This document shows positions 9,678-19,128 of a DNA stretch of 64,000 bases, in pieces. The stretch lies in assembly GCA_963745755.1 (NCBI GenBank), contig CAVUYP010000002.1:248001-312000 (forward strand). The letters run 5' to 3'. This stretch comes from RHKX01 sp963745755. GTDB taxonomy: Bacteria; Actinomycetota; Thermoleophilia; Solirubrobacterales; 70-9. Made by a program: the position numbers and the translations under genes. The notes beneath the pieces are model-generated. The model was not told the DNA's origin. It saw only the letters and a program-made list of their open reading frames with translations, and did no database searches. The first letter of the stretch is position 1; each line of letters opens with the position of its first letter.

Positions 9678-9927
9678 GGCGTCAGCCCCGTGCGCTCAGA
9701 TTCCCGGGCGAACCCACCGTTGGCCCCTGCGGCGGGCACGATCGCTGCGATCATCGCAACCGGCCAGCGTGGATCGTCAATACGACCGGGCTCGGCGAGC
9801 GCGAACTGCTGGGTGAACAGATGGCCGATGTAGCCCGCGCCGACCAGTCCGATCGGGCCGTTCAGGGTGCGGGTGGCAGCCATTGCCCGATCCTGATCGG
9901 ACTTGTCACGCTGGCTACCCTTTTCCC
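9678..9927. other. Intergenic stretch with no convincing gene
   Basis: About 250 bases. The minus strand is open (about 9690-9883) and would encode a Gly/Ala-rich peptide starting MAATRTLNGPIGLVGAGYIG, but it has no ribosome site and no family resemblance I can name, and its end overlaps the preceding gene. The T-rich CTTTTCCC just before 9928 is the only promoter-like texture. Confidence 0.3.
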
Positions 9928-11511
9928 GTGGCCGCTCCCGTCAGTCCCGTCCTCTCGCAGGCGCAGCTCGACACGCTCGCGGAGGTGGGGGAGGAGCGGA
10001 CCGCGGAGGTCGGCGAGGTCCTGTTCAGGGTCGGCGACCGGACCTATCCGCTGATCGCGATCCTCGAGGGCGAGGCGGCGATCGAGGACGCCGCCGGCAA
10101 CGAGATCGTCCGCCACGGGACCTCGGGGTTCCTCGGTGAGATGAACCTCCTCTCCGGGCAGACCGTCTTCCTGACCGCCGTCGCGACGAAGCCGATGCGC
10201 TACATCGCCGTCGAGCGGGAGGCGCTCCGCCCGCTGCTCAACGACGACGGCTCGCTCGCCGACCTGCTCCTCTCGACCTTCATCAACCGCCGCGAGGCGC
10301 TCCAGCGGGTCGACGGGATCGGGGTCGAGGTGATCGGCCCGCGCTCCTCGGCCGACACGCGGCGCATCGTCGACTTCGCCGGCCGCAGCCGGCTGCCGCA
10401 CCAGTGGCACGATCCCGAGCACAGCGACGACCCCGAGATCGCCGCGCTCGTCGCCGGGTTGGGCTCCGAGGAGCTGCCGCTCGTCCGCCTCCCCGGCGGG
10501 ATCGAGCTGCGCCGGCCGACGAACGGCGAGCTGGCCCGGGCGATCGGGGTCGGCCTCGAGCTCGCCCCGCGCGAGGAGGTCGACCTGCTCGTCATCGGCG
10601 CCGGCCCGGCCGGCCTCGGCGCCGCCGTCTACGGCGCCTCCGAGGGACTGAACACGCTCGTCGTCGAGAGCTCCTCGCTCGGCGGCCAGGCCGGCACCTC
10701 GCGGCGGATCGAGAACTACCTCGGCTTCCCGGCCGGGATCAGCGGCTCCGAGCTGACCAGCCGCGCCGTCACCCAGGCGCGCAAGTTCAAGGCCCGCACC
10801 GCTACGCCATATCGCGCCGTCGCGCTCGAGCCCGGCGCCGACTCCCATCTCGTCCGCCTCGAGGACGACCACGAGGTCGCCGCCCGCAGCGTCGTCATCG
10901 CCACCGGCGCCGACTACCGGCGCCTGCCGGTCGCCGACCTCGACGCCTACGAGGGCATCAGCGTCTTCTACGCCGCCGGCCCGCTCGAGGGCGAGCGCTG
11001 CGCGGCGATGCGGGTCGGCGTCGTCGGCGGCGGCAACTCGGCCGCCCAGGCGGCGATCTGGCTCGCCCGCGGCGGCGCGCTCGTCACCCTGCTGCACCGG
11101 CGAAGAGACCTCACGGAGACGATGTCGCAGTACCTGATCGACGACCTCCAGAAGTACGGGGTCACCGTCCGCGACCGGTCCGAGATCGTTGAGCTGCACG
11201 GCGGCGACGGCGAGCTCGAGGCCGTGACCCTGACCGACGGCGAGCGGCTGCCGCTCTCCTTCCTCTTCCTCTTCCTCGGCGCCGTCCCCGCCACGGACTG
11301 GCTCGGCGACACCGTCGCCCGCGACGACAAGGGCTTCATCCTCACCGGCCCCCAGGCCGGCGCCGCGGGTCTCCAGGAGACGAGCGTCCCCGGCGTCTAC
11401 GCCGCCGGGGACGTCCGCGCCGGCTCGATCAAGCGCTGCGCGATCGCCGTCGGGGAGGGCGCCGCGGTGGTGCGGTACGTGCACGAGCGGGCGGCTGGGA
11501 CGTTGGCCTGA
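9928..11511 (+). CDS. Cyclic-nucleotide-binding domain fused to thioredoxin-reductase-like flavoprotein
   Basis: Predicted NAD(P)H-dependent FAD oxidoreductase with a regulatory domain. Residues of about 10-125 form a cNMP-binding/CRP-like fold (GFLGEMNLLSGQ in the phosphate-binding cassette). A linker with a thioredoxin-like helix region follows to about 210. Then comes a TrxR-like core: FAD motif GAGPAGLGAAVYGASEG, SLGGQAG, NAD(P) motif VGVVGGGNSAAQAA, and the C-terminal FAD motif GVYAAGDVRAG. The CxxC redox pair of true thioredoxin reductases is absent: the corresponding stretch reads FYAAGPLEGERC. It is therefore probably not a thioredoxin reductase. GTG at 9928 is preferred over the longer frame from 9883. 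Family known in actinobacteria; partner unknown. Confidence 0.85.
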   Translation: MAAPVSPVLSQAQLDTLAEVGEERTAEVGEVLFRVGDRTYPLIAILEGEAAIEDAAGNEIVRHGTSGFLGEMNLLSGQTVFLTAVATKPMRYIAVEREALRPLLNDDGSLADLLLSTFINRREALQRVDGIGVEVIGPRSSADTRRIVDFAGRSRLPHQWHDPEHSDDPEIAALVAGLGSEELPLVRLPGGIELRRPTNGELARAIGVGLELAPREEVDLLVIGAGPAGLGAAVYGASEGLNTLVVESSSLGGQAGTSRRIENYLGFPAGISGSELTSRAVTQARKFKARTATPYRAVALEPGADSHLVRLEDDHEVAARSVVIATGADYRRLPVADLDAYEGISVFYAAGPLEGERCAAMRVGVVGGGNSAAQAAIWLARGGALVTLLHRRRDLTETMSQYLIDDLQKYGVTVRDRSEIVELHGGDGELEAVTLTDGERLPLSFLFLFLGAVPATDWLGDTVARDDKGFILTGPQAGAAGLQETSVPGVYAAGDVRAGSIKRCAIAVGEGAAVVRYVHERAAGTLA

Positions 11512-11787
11512 GCCGTCTCGCGGCAGAGGCGCCGCGCAGGCGTCTCATGAACGCCGGAGGAGAGACTCGAACTCCCCGGACGGATACCGCGGCCATGGCG
11601 TGCTGAGACCGCGAATCGGTTTCGGCGTGCGCTTTCTTGGCTCATGTGAATTCCGGCGATGTCCAGTTGACGACTGTCTGGGCCAGCGATTTCACAGCTG
11701 ATCGTTCCTCGGCTCTCGTCGTCTGGATCCGCCTAGTGTTGGCCGAACCGGTCGGTGGCACGGCTTCGCACACCGGTCGCAAATGCG
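11512..11787. other. Intergenic region holding a tRNA 3' remnant
   Basis: 276 bases between the flavoprotein gene and the membrane-protein gene. It carries the tRNA-Met 3'-end copy at 11553-11576. Base composition drops on its right side, which marks the start of the stretch that looks acquired. No other gene is supported. Confidence 0.5.
11553..11576 (-). repeat. 24-bp copy of the tRNA-Met 3' end (att-like site)
   Basis: Identical over 24 bases to 16894-16917, which is the T-arm plus 3' acceptor strand of the tRNA-Met gene, in the same orientation. The match stops exactly at the acceptor end. The rest of the tRNA is missing here. A partial 3' copy lying downstream of an intact tRNA is the usual footprint of integration into a tRNA gene. 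Confidence 0.7.
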
Positions 11788-12528
11788 ATGAACCGCAACG
11801 TCTCCTTCCTGCTTGGCGCGATTCTCCTTGTCTTCGCTTACGGGCTTCTCTTCGTCCTCGGCCCGGACGCGGCGGACGCATATGTGAAGGAGGATCGTGT
11901 GGTGGAGTGGATCGGGGCGACCGCCTTGTTGGCGACCTCGATCTTCTTCCTGCTGATCCTGCTCAGGGGCCGGAAGGCGGCTCGGTTCGGGGGCCCCATG
12001 CAGTTGGTCTTACTTGGTCTGGCGATCCTGTTCTTCATCGGGGCCGGCGAGGAGATCAGCTGGGGCCAACGGATCCTCGGCTTCAGCACTCCGCAGGAGA
12101 TCGCGGAGACCAACGCCCAAGGCGAGCTGAACCTGCATAACAACGAGATCATCGAAGGCTGGATCAACGCCGAGCGAATGTTTCAGATCTTCTGGGTCAG
12201 TTTTGGTGTGTTGCTCCCGCTTGCCGCAGCCGTCTCGCAGCGTTTCCGCGCCACGGTCAAACGGTTTCTGCCGGTCCTGCCTCTATGGGTCGCCATATTC
12301 CTGATCGCGAATCAGGTTGTCGCCAATCTCTCAGGCGCCTTCAACGACGCCCACCCCGACCTCTATGCGGGTCACTACTACGACTACTCCCACGCACAGG
12401 TCGAGGTGACCGAGAGCACAGTCTCGGTGATATTCGCGCTGGGAGCTCTTGCGTTATTGCGAGCTTTCACGATCGCCTGGTCAGATCGGCATGGCGAATC
12501 CACGCCAGAAGAAGGGACAATTGGTTAG
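11788..12528 (+). CDS. Multi-pass membrane protein with EEISWGQ motif
   Basis: About 246 residues with five to six hydrophobic helices. The loop GAGEEISWGQRILGF, followed by NLHNN, resembles a conserved motif of uncharacterised bacterial membrane proteins; the acidic EE plus downstream His/Asn residues suggest a polar or metal site in the membrane, but function is unknown. ATG at 11788 (MNRNVSF) is chosen over GTG at 11755 because the longer form adds an unlikely basic leader. Base and codon use is less GC-biased than most neighbours (codons such as CTT, TTG and ATA occur), consistent with acquisition as part of the tRNA-flanked stretch. Confidence 0.72.
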   Translation: MNRNVSFLLGAILLVFAYGLLFVLGPDAADAYVKEDRVVEWIGATALLATSIFFLLILLRGRKAARFGGPMQLVLLGLAILFFIGAGEEISWGQRILGFSTPQEIAETNAQGELNLHNNEIIEGWINAERMFQIFWVSFGVLLPLAAAVSQRFRATVKRFLPVLPLWVAIFLIANQVVANLSGAFNDAHPDLYAGHYYDYSHAQVEVTESTVSVIFALGALALLRAFTIAWSDRHGESTPEEGTIG

Positions 12529-12567
12529 GTCCGGCTCAGCCGGGAAACGGCCCTGCGGATCGGCCGG

Positions 12568-13329
12568 CTATCGAGGGGCATGCCGTCGTGGCGCTTTACG
12601 CTCAAACCAATCGGAAGCGTCACCGACATCGCGGCTATAGCCCGCCGATGTCGGTGAGCAGTGCTCACCGTCATAGGTGGTCGCGGTGACGTTCATCTCC
12701 CGGGCTGCCCATCCGATGGCATCGGCTGGGTCAACGACGGAATCCTCGAGTGGAACCAGCGCCCGATATGGACTCATGGGGCTTCGCAATGCCGGGCTGA
12801 ATCTTCGCTGACAGTGGCCGGTCGTGCATCGGAAGTAGACGCCCGAGGCCGCCCACTTCCCGGTCAGGTCCACGAGCGGAGAAGAGCCAAAGGCAGCGTT
12901 CACCATCCCACGCTCTGCGAGCTTCGCCGCATAGCCTCCGCCGGCGCTAGTCCCGAACGCGAAGACGTGCCGCCGTGGGCCGTAGGACTGGGCAGCAGCC
13001 TTTACGTCTCCCCATCCGGCACCGATGTTGCCGCGTGTGTAGTCGATGGAGACCGCCTTGTAGCCGAGGGCCTCGAACGAAGCGTTGGTCACCTTCATGC
13101 CATCGGTGCTTCCCAAGACGTAGCCACCACCGTGGAGCGTCAAGACAACCGGGTTTGCCTGGGCGGTCCCTGGTGTTGTGAAGAGCATCAACGCAAGGAT
13201 CAGAAGAGGAAGCGTGGCGCGGCTGTGCCGATGCCCGCGGTTCGCGGCCGACGTAGGCGTCTCTTCCAGCGCCGTGGAGCACGATCCGGAGGACTCCCAG
13301 TGGGGTTGATGGGTAGTGCCTGCGGTCAT
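12568..13329 (-). CDS. Secreted alpha/beta hydrolase (esterase/lipase type)
   Basis: 253 residues. A long basic N-terminal region is followed by a hydrophobic segment (LPLLILALMLF) ending TAQA, a probable signal peptide or anchor. Catalytic features: oxyanion HGGGYV, nucleophile elbow GTSAGGGYA, a later Asp region (SVVDPADAIGW) and a His in YDGEHCSP. This is the hormone-sensitive-lipase/carboxylesterase type. Composition is lower in GC than typical for the window. It converges on the 11788 gene. Substrate unknown. Confidence 0.75.
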   Translation of the reverse strand: MTAGTTHQPHWESSGSCSTALEETPTSAANRGHRHSRATLPLLILALMLFTTPGTAQANPVVLTLHGGGYVLGSTDGMKVTNASFEALGYKAVSIDYTRGNIGAGWGDVKAAAQSYGPRRHVFAFGTSAGGGYAAKLAERGMVNAAFGSSPLVDLTGKWAASGVYFRCTTGHCQRRFSPALRSPMSPYRALVPLEDSVVDPADAIGWAAREMNVTATTYDGEHCSPTSAGYSRDVGDASDWFERKAPRRHAPR

Positions 13330-13467
13330 CCGTGACCTCTTCCTCTCGGCTTTGAATGCTGTCCCTTTGCATCGGGCGCCGGGCCTTCACTCGCGACCGG
13401 GAGGAGTACGGGCTTTGCCTGCGTATCGAGGACTGAGGTGAGGTTGGGCCGCGGCCCGGAGCCGGCC
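13330..13467. other. Short intergenic region
   Basis: 138 bases between two minus-strand genes; no gene, tRNA or clear terminator seen. Confidence 0.4.
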
Positions 13468-16266
13468 TCAGGTGTCGTCGACCTTCCAGGTGCTGGGCCA
13501 TGGCCGTGGGGGCGGCGCGTCCTCCACCCGAATCCTCGCGTCGACCGCGAGCGCGCCCTGCGGCCCCGCCATCACGGGGTTGAGATCGAGCTCGGCGATC
13601 TCGTGATGGGCGTCGACCATGACGCCGACCCGCAACAACAGCCCCCGCAGCGCTTCGAGGTCGGCCTCGGGAGCTCCGCGGAATCCGGTCAGCAGGGGGA
13701 AGATCGCGAGCGAACGGACCATCTCGTCCGCCTCGCGTGCGGCCAGCGGGCAGATTCGCACCGCGACGTCCTTGAGCAGTTCAGCCTGCGTGCCGCCCGC
13801 ACCGCAGGCGAGGACCGGCCCGAACACGGGATCGCTGACCACGCCGACCAGCAGCTCCGTGCCCTCCTCGACCATGCTCTGGACGATGAAGCTCGCGCGC
13901 TCGACACCCGCCCGGCCGAGCGCCTCGTCCATCTCGACGGCGGCCCAGGAGACCTCGGCTGCCCCGTCGAGGCCCACCCGTACTGCGGCGAGATCGGTCT
14001 TGTGCACGATCGCCGGACCTGCGGCCTTGAGCGCCACCCGTCCCCCCAACTCCTCCGCAGCGTGACCGGCGGCAACCGCGTCGCTGGCCGAGCGCCATTC
14101 GGGCATCGCCACGCCGTAGCAGCTCAGCAACTCGGTGACCTCATCCAGGCCCAGCCATCCCCCACCGCGGGCGAGGGCCCTGGCAATCACCGCGGCCGCA
14201 CGTCCGGCATCGGTGCCGTCGACCCCGGCCGGCTCCTCCTGCGGCCGTGACCGCCACTCGACGTGGCGCATCACCCGTCCCAGGGCCCGAGCGGCATCCT
14301 CGGGATAGAGGTGCGCGGGCACCCCTCCCGCGGCGGCCATCGCCGCATGATCGTGGGCCGACATGAAGACTCCCTGCACGGGAATCTCGCGGGGCAGCTC
14401 CGCGCAGGCGGCCCGCACGGCTTCGGCAACGTCCTCGGCCCGAGTCAGCAGCGGCCGGATGAAGATCACGATCAGCGCGTCGATCCCGTCCCACTCGGCG
14501 AGCGCGGTGATCGTCCGCCGGAACTGCTCGGCGCTGGCCGTCGCGATCATGTCGACGGGGTTGGCGAGGGACGCCTCGGGTGCCAACCCCTCCGCCAGCG
14601 TCGCTTGTACGGGTTCGGGCAGCGTCGGGACCTCGAGGCCGACCGCGTCACAGGCGTCGGCGCACATGATTCCCGGCCCGCCGGCGTTGGTGATGATCCC
14701 CACCCGTCGCCCCTTCGGCAGCGGCTGATTCGCAAGCAGCGACGCCACGTCGAGCAGCTCCGCGAGGCTATCGGTGCGGATCACGCCGACCTGGTCGAAG
14801 AGCGCGTCGACCGTCACGTCGGAAGCCGAGATCAGCGCCCCCGTGTGCGACCCGGTCGCCCGCGCGCCGGCCGATGATCGACCGCTCTTGACGACCACGA
14901 TCGGTTTCCGGCGCCCGACCCTCCGCGCCACCTTGGAGAACCGGCGCGGATTGCTGAACGACTCGATGTAGAGCAGCGCCACCCGGGTGCTCTCGTCGTC
15001 CTCCCAGTACTCGAGCAGGTCGTTGGCCGTCAGGTCGGCACGATTGCCGATCGAGGCGAACGAGGAGACTCCGAGACCGCGATCCTCGGCGAGATCTATC
15101 AGCGCCAGGCCGAGGGCACCGCTCTGCGTCACGAAGCCGACGTTGCCGGGCGGCGGCATCGACGGCGCGAACGTGGCGTTGAGGCTGCCCTCGGAGGCGG
15201 TGTTGAGGATCCCCAGGCAGTTCGGGCCGATCAGCCGGATCCCCGCCTCACGGCAGATCTCGACCAGCTCGTGCTGTCGCGCCGCCCCCTCCTCGCCGAC
15301 CTCGGCGAATCCCGCCGAGATCACGACCATCGCCGGGATCGCCTTCTCGGCACACCCGCGGGCGGCGTGGGCGACGGCCCCGGCGGGGACGGCGATCACC
15401 GCCAGGTCGACCTCGCCCGGGATGTCGCCGATGGTGGGATAGGCACGCACGGATTGCACGACGTCCGCCGAGGGGTTGACGGGATAGACGACGCCGCCGA
15501 AGCCTGCTTCCAGCATGTTGTGGAAGATCTCGCCGCCGACGGTGCCGCGCCGCCGCGAGGCGCCGACGACCGCGACCGCTTGCGGCTCGAAGAAGCGGGC
15601 CACCGCTGCGGAGGCGGCGAGTCGGTCTCGCTGTTCGAAGCGCTCCACCGCATCTGGGGAGAACGAGGTCGGAACCTCGATGTGTATCGCCCCGGGGACC
15701 GAGGACATCTCGACCGGGAACCCACTCTGGCGGAACACCTCGACCATGCGACGGTTGTCCGGCTGCACCTCCGCCTCGAACACGGAGATGCCGAACTCGG
15801 CGGCGACCTCAGCCAGATGGGCCAGCAGGATCGTCCCCACGCCCTTCCCCTTGAGCTCGTTGGAGATCGCGAAGGCGACCTCCGCCCGGCCCGGCCCGGA
15901 GGTCACGTAGGTGCCCTGGCCGACGAGGTGGTCGTCGCCGCCACGCGTCGCGATCAGGCCGTAGCGGGACTCGTAGTCGACGTCGACCGTGAGTCGCGCG
16001 GCTCCCTCGAGGCTCGCGCCGGCCGAGAAGAACCGGAATGCCAGCGAATCGGACCCGAGGGCGCCGAAGAACTCGACCAGGTGTGGCTCGTCGTCTGTTC
16101 GAACCGGTCGAATGTGCACGGTGGAGCCGTCGCGAAGCGCCACATCGGCTTCCCTGTGGGCTGGGTAGGCGACGGTCACCCATCGATCGTATTCCTCTGC
16201 GATCGTCCCGACATGCCTGAGCCGATTCGGGCCGGTTTCGGTCGATTCCAGTCGGGTCGCCGTCAC
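13468..16266 (-). CDS. GNAT acetyltransferase fused to ADP-forming acyl-CoA synthetase
   Basis: 932 residues from GTG at 16266 (VTATRLES); the frame stays open to 16410 but that would overlap the divergent gene's promoter. Domain order: N-terminal GNAT acetyltransferase (acetyl-CoA loop near NELKGKGVGTILL), then CoA-binding domain (VAVVGASRRRGTVGG), succinyl-CoA-ligase-like domain with GPNCLGILN and VTQSGALG, the phospho-His region (GSHTGAL), then an ATP-grasp domain (VALKAAGPAIVHKTD) and a C-terminal ELDLNPVMAGP. This is the architecture of Pat-type protein lysine acetyltransferases, where the synthetase part is often regulatory, but catalytic features of the ligase look preserved here. Role: protein acetylation and/or acetyl-CoA metabolism. 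Its GC level is like the host's. Confidence 0.9.
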   Translation of the reverse strand: MTATRLESTETGPNRLRHVGTIAEEYDRWVTVAYPAHREADVALRDGSTVHIRPVRTDDEPHLVEFFGALGSDSLAFRFFSAGASLEGAARLTVDVDYESRYGLIATRGGDDHLVGQGTYVTSGPGRAEVAFAISNELKGKGVGTILLAHLAEVAAEFGISVFEAEVQPDNRRMVEVFRQSGFPVEMSSVPGAIHIEVPTSFSPDAVERFEQRDRLAASAAVARFFEPQAVAVVGASRRRGTVGGEIFHNMLEAGFGGVVYPVNPSADVVQSVRAYPTIGDIPGEVDLAVIAVPAGAVAHAARGCAEKAIPAMVVISAGFAEVGEEGAARQHELVEICREAGIRLIGPNCLGILNTASEGSLNATFAPSMPPPGNVGFVTQSGALGLALIDLAEDRGLGVSSFASIGNRADLTANDLLEYWEDDESTRVALLYIESFSNPRRFSKVARRVGRRKPIVVVKSGRSSAGARATGSHTGALISASDVTVDALFDQVGVIRTDSLAELLDVASLLANQPLPKGRRVGIITNAGGPGIMCADACDAVGLEVPTLPEPVQATLAEGLAPEASLANPVDMIATASAEQFRRTITALAEWDGIDALIVIFIRPLLTRAEDVAEAVRAACAELPREIPVQGVFMSAHDHAAMAAAGGVPAHLYPEDAARALGRVMRHVEWRSRPQEEPAGVDGTDAGRAAAVIARALARGGGWLGLDEVTELLSCYGVAMPEWRSASDAVAAGHAAEELGGRVALKAAGPAIVHKTDLAAVRVGLDGAAEVSWAAVEMDEALGRAGVERASFIVQSMVEEGTELLVGVVSDPVFGPVLACGAGGTQAELLKDVAVRICPLAAREADEMVRSLAIFPLLTGFRGAPEADLEALRGLLLRVGVMVDAHHEIAELDLNPVMAGPQGALAVDARIRVEDAPPPRPWPSTWKVDDT

Positions 16267-16370
16267 TTCGTTGCCACCTGCAACGGGGCTTGGGATTACC
16301 GGCGTACAGTCGGGAGGTGAAGGAAGGGGCCGACGCTTCGGCGTAGGGCCGATCGTGAGCGATAGAGGGG

Positions 16371-16838
16371 ATGAGTGGGTTGAAGAGGATCCTGATTGGC
16401 CCGATCGCAACGGCTGCGGTGATCGCAGTGCTTCCGGGCGCCGCCAGCGCCGCGGACGCCAGCTACTTCGTGGCCAAGTTCGATGGAAAGTCGAAGGCGA
16501 AGCTGGCGTTCAAGGCGACCAGTGACCAGGTGAGCGACATCGCCTTCAAGACCCGCGTTCCCTGCAGCAAAGGCTCCGGGACGCTCACGGCCGGCCTCGA
16601 TCCAGCGCAGCTCGCTGACGGCCGGTTCTCCTCCGCCGCGAAACCCCCCGTCTTGCAGAAGGGCAACGTCTTCCGGGTGAGGGGAAGCGGCGTCCCAGGG
16701 TCGCCGGTCGGCAAGTTGCGTATCAGGGTGAAGACCCTGAAGGGCAAGACGTGCGGAAAGACCATGAAGTGGTCGGCGTCGGAAGTGAGCGAGGCCAGGT
16801 GGAACAGGTACCGCCAAAGAAACGGGTTTCTCTCCTAA
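16371..16838 (+). CDS. Secreted hypothetical protein, 155 residues
   Basis: N-terminal Sec signal peptide (LKRILIGPIATAAVIAVLPGAASA), then about 130 residues of Lys/Gly/Ser-rich, beta-type sequence with two Cys (PCSKGSG and KTCGK) that could form a disulfide outside the cell. AGAGGGG precedes the ATG. Divergent from the GNAT/ligase gene, with 104 bases between the starts. No family recognised; similar small secreted proteins are common in this group, which is an inference. Confidence 0.7.
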   Translation: MSGLKRILIGPIATAAVIAVLPGAASAADASYFVAKFDGKSKAKLAFKATSDQVSDIAFKTRVPCSKGSGTLTAGLDPAQLADGRFSSAAKPPVLQKGNVFRVRGSGVPGSPVGKLRIRVKTLKGKTCGKTMKWSASEVSEARWNRYRQRNGFLS

Positions 16839-16866
16839 CCGGGCGGCGCCGCGAGCGACTAGAAAA

Positions 16867-16882
16867 CCCCGCGGTAGCGGGG
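16867..16882 (-). terminator. Bidirectional hairpin terminator
   Basis: CCCCGC-GGTA-GCGGGG, a perfect 6-bp GC stem. Read on the minus strand it is followed by TTTTC and ends the tRNA-Met transcript; on the plus strand it is followed by CTTTC and can serve the secreted-protein gene. Confidence 0.75.
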
Positions 16883-16892
16883 CTTTCGTGGA

Positions 16893-16966
16893 TGCCGGAG
16901 GAGAGACTCGAACTCCCGACACGCGGATTATGATTCCGCTGCTCTAACCGACTGAGCTACTCCGGC
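16893..16966 (-). tRNA. tRNA-Met (anticodon CAT)
   Basis: 74-base cloverleaf on the minus strand. Acceptor GCCGGAG pairs with CTCCGGC, discriminator A; D-arm GCTC/GAGC with GG in the loop; anticodon stem GCGGA/TCCGC around loop ATCATAA with anticodon CAT; T-arm GGGAG/CTCTC around TTCGAGT. CCA is not encoded. It does not have the initiator-type acceptor mismatch, so elongator Met is most likely; a lysidine-modified Ile tRNA cannot be excluded by anticodon alone. Confidence 0.93.
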
Positions 16967-17106
16967 GGGGACGGGGAATCGTAGCGGGACTCCGGGCGGT
17001 GATCGGGGTCGCGGGCCGGTGTTTGGGATCCACTGCGGCGGGACGTGCATGCGGCATGTTGCGGTCCGCGGGGCCGGCACCGGAAGGAGGTGTCAGGATC
17101 ACTGCC

Positions 17107-18192
<1,086 letters not shown>

Positions 18193-18230
18193 CTGAGTCC
18201 TCGCTCGCTGCGGCCCGGACGCAGCCGCGC

Positions 18231-18944
18231 TCAGAGGATGCCGAGGAGGCCGTCGATCGCCAGCACAGCCCCGGCGACGCCGGTCGCCCAGACGCCGATC
18301 CGGCGCTTGTGATCGCGCGTCCAGCGGTCGAAGCGGGCGACGGCTGCCGCGGCCCGGTCCGGGGTCAGCAGGTAGAAGGCGAGCGGGATCTCGATCAGCG
18401 CGAACATGATCAGGTTGAAGCCGAGGACGAGCCCGACCGAGGACGCGGTCGAGTAGCCGCCGCCGTCGATGTCCTTCAGCGCTCCCAGGTACCAGACGCT
18501 CGGCAGGCTGAGGACGACGCCGATGGCCACCGCCAGCAGGATCGAATCGTGTGCGATCAGGCGCTTGGCCGAGGATTCCTTGGGCGCGTGACCGGCCGCC
18601 GCCGCGGCGGCCTGCTGCTCCGCCTTCCCGACCCTTCGTCGCTCCCGGCGCTTCGCTCCGGGCAGGTCCCGCCCCGTGGCGAGGGTCAGCGAGATCGCCA
18701 GCAGCGCGATCCCGAGGGCGAGGTCGATCGACGGGCTCGGGGAGGAGCTCGAGCCGGTGCCGAGATTCGACGTGTCGGCGAAGGCGAGGATCAGCAGGCC
18801 GACGGTCACGCTCATCGCCATCCCGCCGATCAGGTAGCCGCTGAACAACCTGATCGGATGCGGTCGCGTCAGGATCAGGATCACGATCGCGAGCAGGGTC
18901 GGGTAGACGGCTGCGGCAAGAGCGAGGAGCAGGATCCTTCCCAT
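18231..18944 (-). CDS. Sap/GAP-family (LysE-like) membrane protein
   Basis: 237 residues with about six helices in a 3+3 pattern separated by a charged, Ala-rich cytosolic loop (KRRERRRVGKAEQQAA). This resembles the GAP/Sap family, first known from mycobacterial glycolipid-addressing proteins and related to LysE exporters. Likely exports a lipid or small molecule. It converges on the deacetylase gene. Substrate unknown. Confidence 0.65.
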   Translation of the reverse strand: MGRILLLALAAAVYPTLLAIVILILTRPHPIRLFSGYLIGGMAMSVTVGLLILAFADTSNLGTGSSSSPSPSIDLALGIALLAISLTLATGRDLPGAKRRERRRVGKAEQQAAAAAAGHAPKESSAKRLIAHDSILLAVAIGVVLSLPSVWYLGALKDIDGGGYSTASSVGLVLGFNLIMFALIEIPLAFYLLTPDRAAAAVARFDRWTRDHKRRIGVWATGVAGAVLAIDGLLGIL

Positions 18945-19128
18945 CGAGCTGAGTATCTCCTGAATGCGGGGCTGAGCAGCCGGAAGTCATCCGGTTCGGG
19001 CCGATAAGCTGCGGCTTCACTCTTCCTGCTTCACCTCCCGCCCTCTCCTGCAACCTCCCGCTCATAGTCGCTTCGCGATCGGATTCGATCGCCGGGACGT
19101 CGAACGCCTGCATGCCCTCTGGGACGAG

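Noticed and set aside
9596..9883. 95-residue minus-strand ORF starting MAATRTLNG
   Set aside because: No ribosome site, no family resemblance, and its 3' third overlaps the plus-strand gene; kept only as a note on the intergenic entry.
12661..13335. 224-residue plus-strand frame
   Set aside because: Antisense of the alpha/beta hydrolase, whose HGGG and GTSAGGG motifs decide the strand.
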